Assembly: GCA_003510215.1 (NCBI GenBank) | Contig: DOKQ01000181.1 | Span: 1-6,823, forward strand | Length of the DNA stretch: 6,823 nucleotides | Direction: 5' to 3' | From: Erysipelotrichaceae bacterium | GTDB lineage: Bacteria; Bacillota_I; Bacilli_A; Erysipelotrichales; Erysipelotrichaceae | Part shown: piece after piece, positions 5,686 to 6,823 of the stretch | How the letters are laid out: each line of letters opens with the position of its first letter | How positions within the stretch are numbered: the first letter of the stretch is position 1 | Program-made: the position numbers and the translations under genes | The notes under the pieces: model-generated | What the model saw: only the letters and a program-made list of their open reading frames with translations | Told to the model about the DNA's origin: nothing | Database searches by the model: none

Positions 5686-6801
5686 TCACCCCTTCGCCAA
5701 AGCAACCGCAAGGCGGACAGCTTCTTCAGTATCAAACAGTGGTGTTAACCCTGCCTTTTTCAGCATTTCTGTTGCCTCAACCTCGTTTGTACCTCGAATA
5801 CAGGTCACAATTGGACGATTCGGCTTAAGTTTAGCAATGGCATCCACAATTCCTTCAGCCATAACATCTGCACGGGCAATGGTACCAAATGTAACGATTA
5901 AAATCACTTTGGACTCTACCTGCAAACAGATTTCCATCGCCTTCATTGCTTTTTTGTAATTAGGTCCACCAAATTCCAGATAGTTGGCTACGCTGCCACC
6001 TTCATAATGAATCAAATCGTAGACAGTGGTTGTTAACCCGGCACCCGCACACATAAGACCAATATCACCATCAAACTGAATGAAAGGAATACCTTCTTCA
6101 TTTGCCAAACGTGCCGCTTCATTCTCAACAATATCCGTAGGTTGTGTAATATCACTTTGACGGAACATGGAGTTATCATCAATTGAACATTTTCCATCAC
6201 CCGCAACCAACTCATTGGAAGTTGTTATAAACAATGGATTAATCTCAAGCAGTTCACAATCACGTTGAACAAACAGTTTGTACAACTTCATCAATAATTG
6301 ACTGAACTTCTTTGCAACCTCTACACTAAACCCACACTCATAAGCAATGTGATTAGCCTGATATGGCTGCAAACCAATCCTCATATCGATTTTCGTTTGA
6401 ATAATCTTCTCAGGCTCATTGACAGCCAGGGTTTCAATATCCACACCACCCGTAGCACTCACAATACTTAGTGCCTGTCCACTGGCAGGATCGATCGTAA
6501 AGGAAGCATACACTTCCTGAACGATATCTACCGCTTCTTCAATAAGCAGATATGGGATACGTTGGGGTAATGAAAATAATCTGACAACTTCATTGAATGC
6601 TTGATTCTCATCGGTCACAAACTGAATCAATCCGGATTTTCCCCGACCACCACTTAAAACCTGTGATTTAACGACACATGGAAATCCAACCACCTCAAAT
6701 GCTTTGGAAGCTTCGGTTGCGGACTTAATCAGATAGCTGTTAGGCACCGGAATTTTCGCCTGTGCAAATAACTCCTTTACCTGATATTCATATAGTTTCA
6801 T
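5686..6801 (-). CDS. sucC-like: ADP-forming acyl-CoA ligase, beta subunit (SucC family)
   Basis: A 371-residue nucleotide-binding subunit (SucC of E. coli is 388 aa), starting MKLYEYQVKELF. The ATP-grasp domain covers about residues 1-230, with Lys45 (VVKSQV), the glycine-rich SGGRGKSG (50-57), EINPL (186-190) with the Mg2+-binding Glu and Asn, and GDGK (201-204). The C-terminal ligase domain covers about 245-371 and includes AGAGL (252-256). Two loops of this domain that are nearly constant in SucC are altered: NFLDVGGGATK becomes NYLEFGGPNYK (273-283) and NIFGGIVRCD becomes VTFGTIARAD (303-312). The second corresponds to the loop implicated in succinate binding. It forms an operon with the alpha subunit. 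AGTAGGT lies about 6 bases before the ATG at 6801, and the short 22-bp upstream edge suggests that transcription comes from further upstream. A TCA-cycle succinyl-CoA synthetase is the main alternative and is disfavoured by the altered loops and the neighbours. Confidence 0.9.
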   Translation of the reverse strand: MKLYEYQVKELFAQAKIPVPNSYLIKSATEASKAFEVVGFPCVVKSQVLSGGRGKSGLIQFVTDENQAFNEVVRLFSLPQRIPYLLIEEAVDIVQEVYASFTIDPASGQALSIVSATGGVDIETLAVNEPEKIIQTKIDMRIGLQPYQANHIAYECGFSVEVAKKFSQLLMKLYKLFVQRDCELLEINPLFITTSNELVAGDGKCSIDDNSMFRQSDITQPTDIVENEAARLANEEGIPFIQFDGDIGLMCAGAGLTTTVYDLIHYEGGSVANYLEFGGPNYKKAMKAMEICLQVESKVILIVTFGTIARADVMAEGIVDAIAKLKPNRPIVTCIRGTNEVEATEMLKKAGLTPLFDTEEAVRLAVALAKG

Positions 6802-6823
6802 AGTTTACCTACTTTCCGGATTT

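Noticed and set aside
5681..5689. GTG start at 5689 for the SucD-like gene, overlapping the beta-subunit stop as GTGA
   Set aside because: The ribosome site GAAGGGG directly abuts this GTG, while ATG at 5680 is well spaced and matches the conserved MSI(F/L)ID start of the family.
4790..6801. Housekeeping TCA-cycle succinyl-CoA synthetase
   Set aside because: The family is right, but the succinate-side loops are changed in both subunits and no TCA genes are in view. Not formally excluded.
1..6823. Mobile elements, CRISPR repeats, tRNA or rRNA genes
   Set aside because: No transposase, repeat array, terminal repeats or RNA-gene sequence was seen on either strand.

Overview
The window is a block of minus-strand genes, moderately AT-rich, with strong Shine-Dalgarno sites. 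It uses the standard genetic code: two tightly spaced genes end in TGA, and Trp is read from TGG, which argues against a Mycoplasma-type code. Gene style and protein families suggest a Firmicutes or Acholeplasma-like (Mycoplasmatota) anaerobe. The taxonomy is an inference of low certainty.

Reading in the direction of transcription (right to left): (1) 6801-5686 and 5680-4790 encode the beta and alpha subunits of an ADP-forming acyl-CoA ligase of the SucC/SucD family, followed directly by an intrinsic terminator. (2) A candidate extended -10 promoter precedes a GPH-family (MelB/YihO-like) sugar:cation symporter (4714-3275). This gene is coupled by an ATGA overlap to a GH31 enzyme that aligns without gaps over its catalytic core with E. 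coli YihQ, the sulfoquinovosidase (3278-1323). (3) After a 47-bp spacer rich in TTAGT/ACTAA palindromes comes a ROK-family regulator (GTG start at 1275, end 274) and an intrinsic terminator. (4) At the left edge is the 5' end of an unrelated membrane-anchored gene, possibly DUF1287, which has no ordinary start codon.

The set looks like part of a sulfoquinovose (sulfolipid sugar) utilisation locus. The GPH symporter would import sulfoquinovose or its glycosides, the GH31 enzyme would release sulfoquinovose from sulfoquinovosyl glycerol, and the ROK protein would sense the sugar. The SucCD-like ligase would capture ATP at the end of the pathway. A variant transketolase pathway described from Acholeplasma ends with sulfoacetyl-CoA being converted to sulfoacetate by an ADP-forming, SucCD-like ligase, and this window fits that arrangement. 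Consistent with this, both ligase subunits differ from SucC/SucD exactly at loops around the acid substrate while keeping the catalytic His and Glu. The core transketolase, isomerase and aldehyde dehydrogenase genes are not in the window and would be expected upstream (beyond 6823).

The most unusual points are: a Gln in place of the sulfonate-binding Arg of the sulfoquinovosidase; a ROK regulator without its zinc motif; a 15-bp motif shared by the symporter promoter and the ROK upstream region; and an apparent ATA start on the edge gene.
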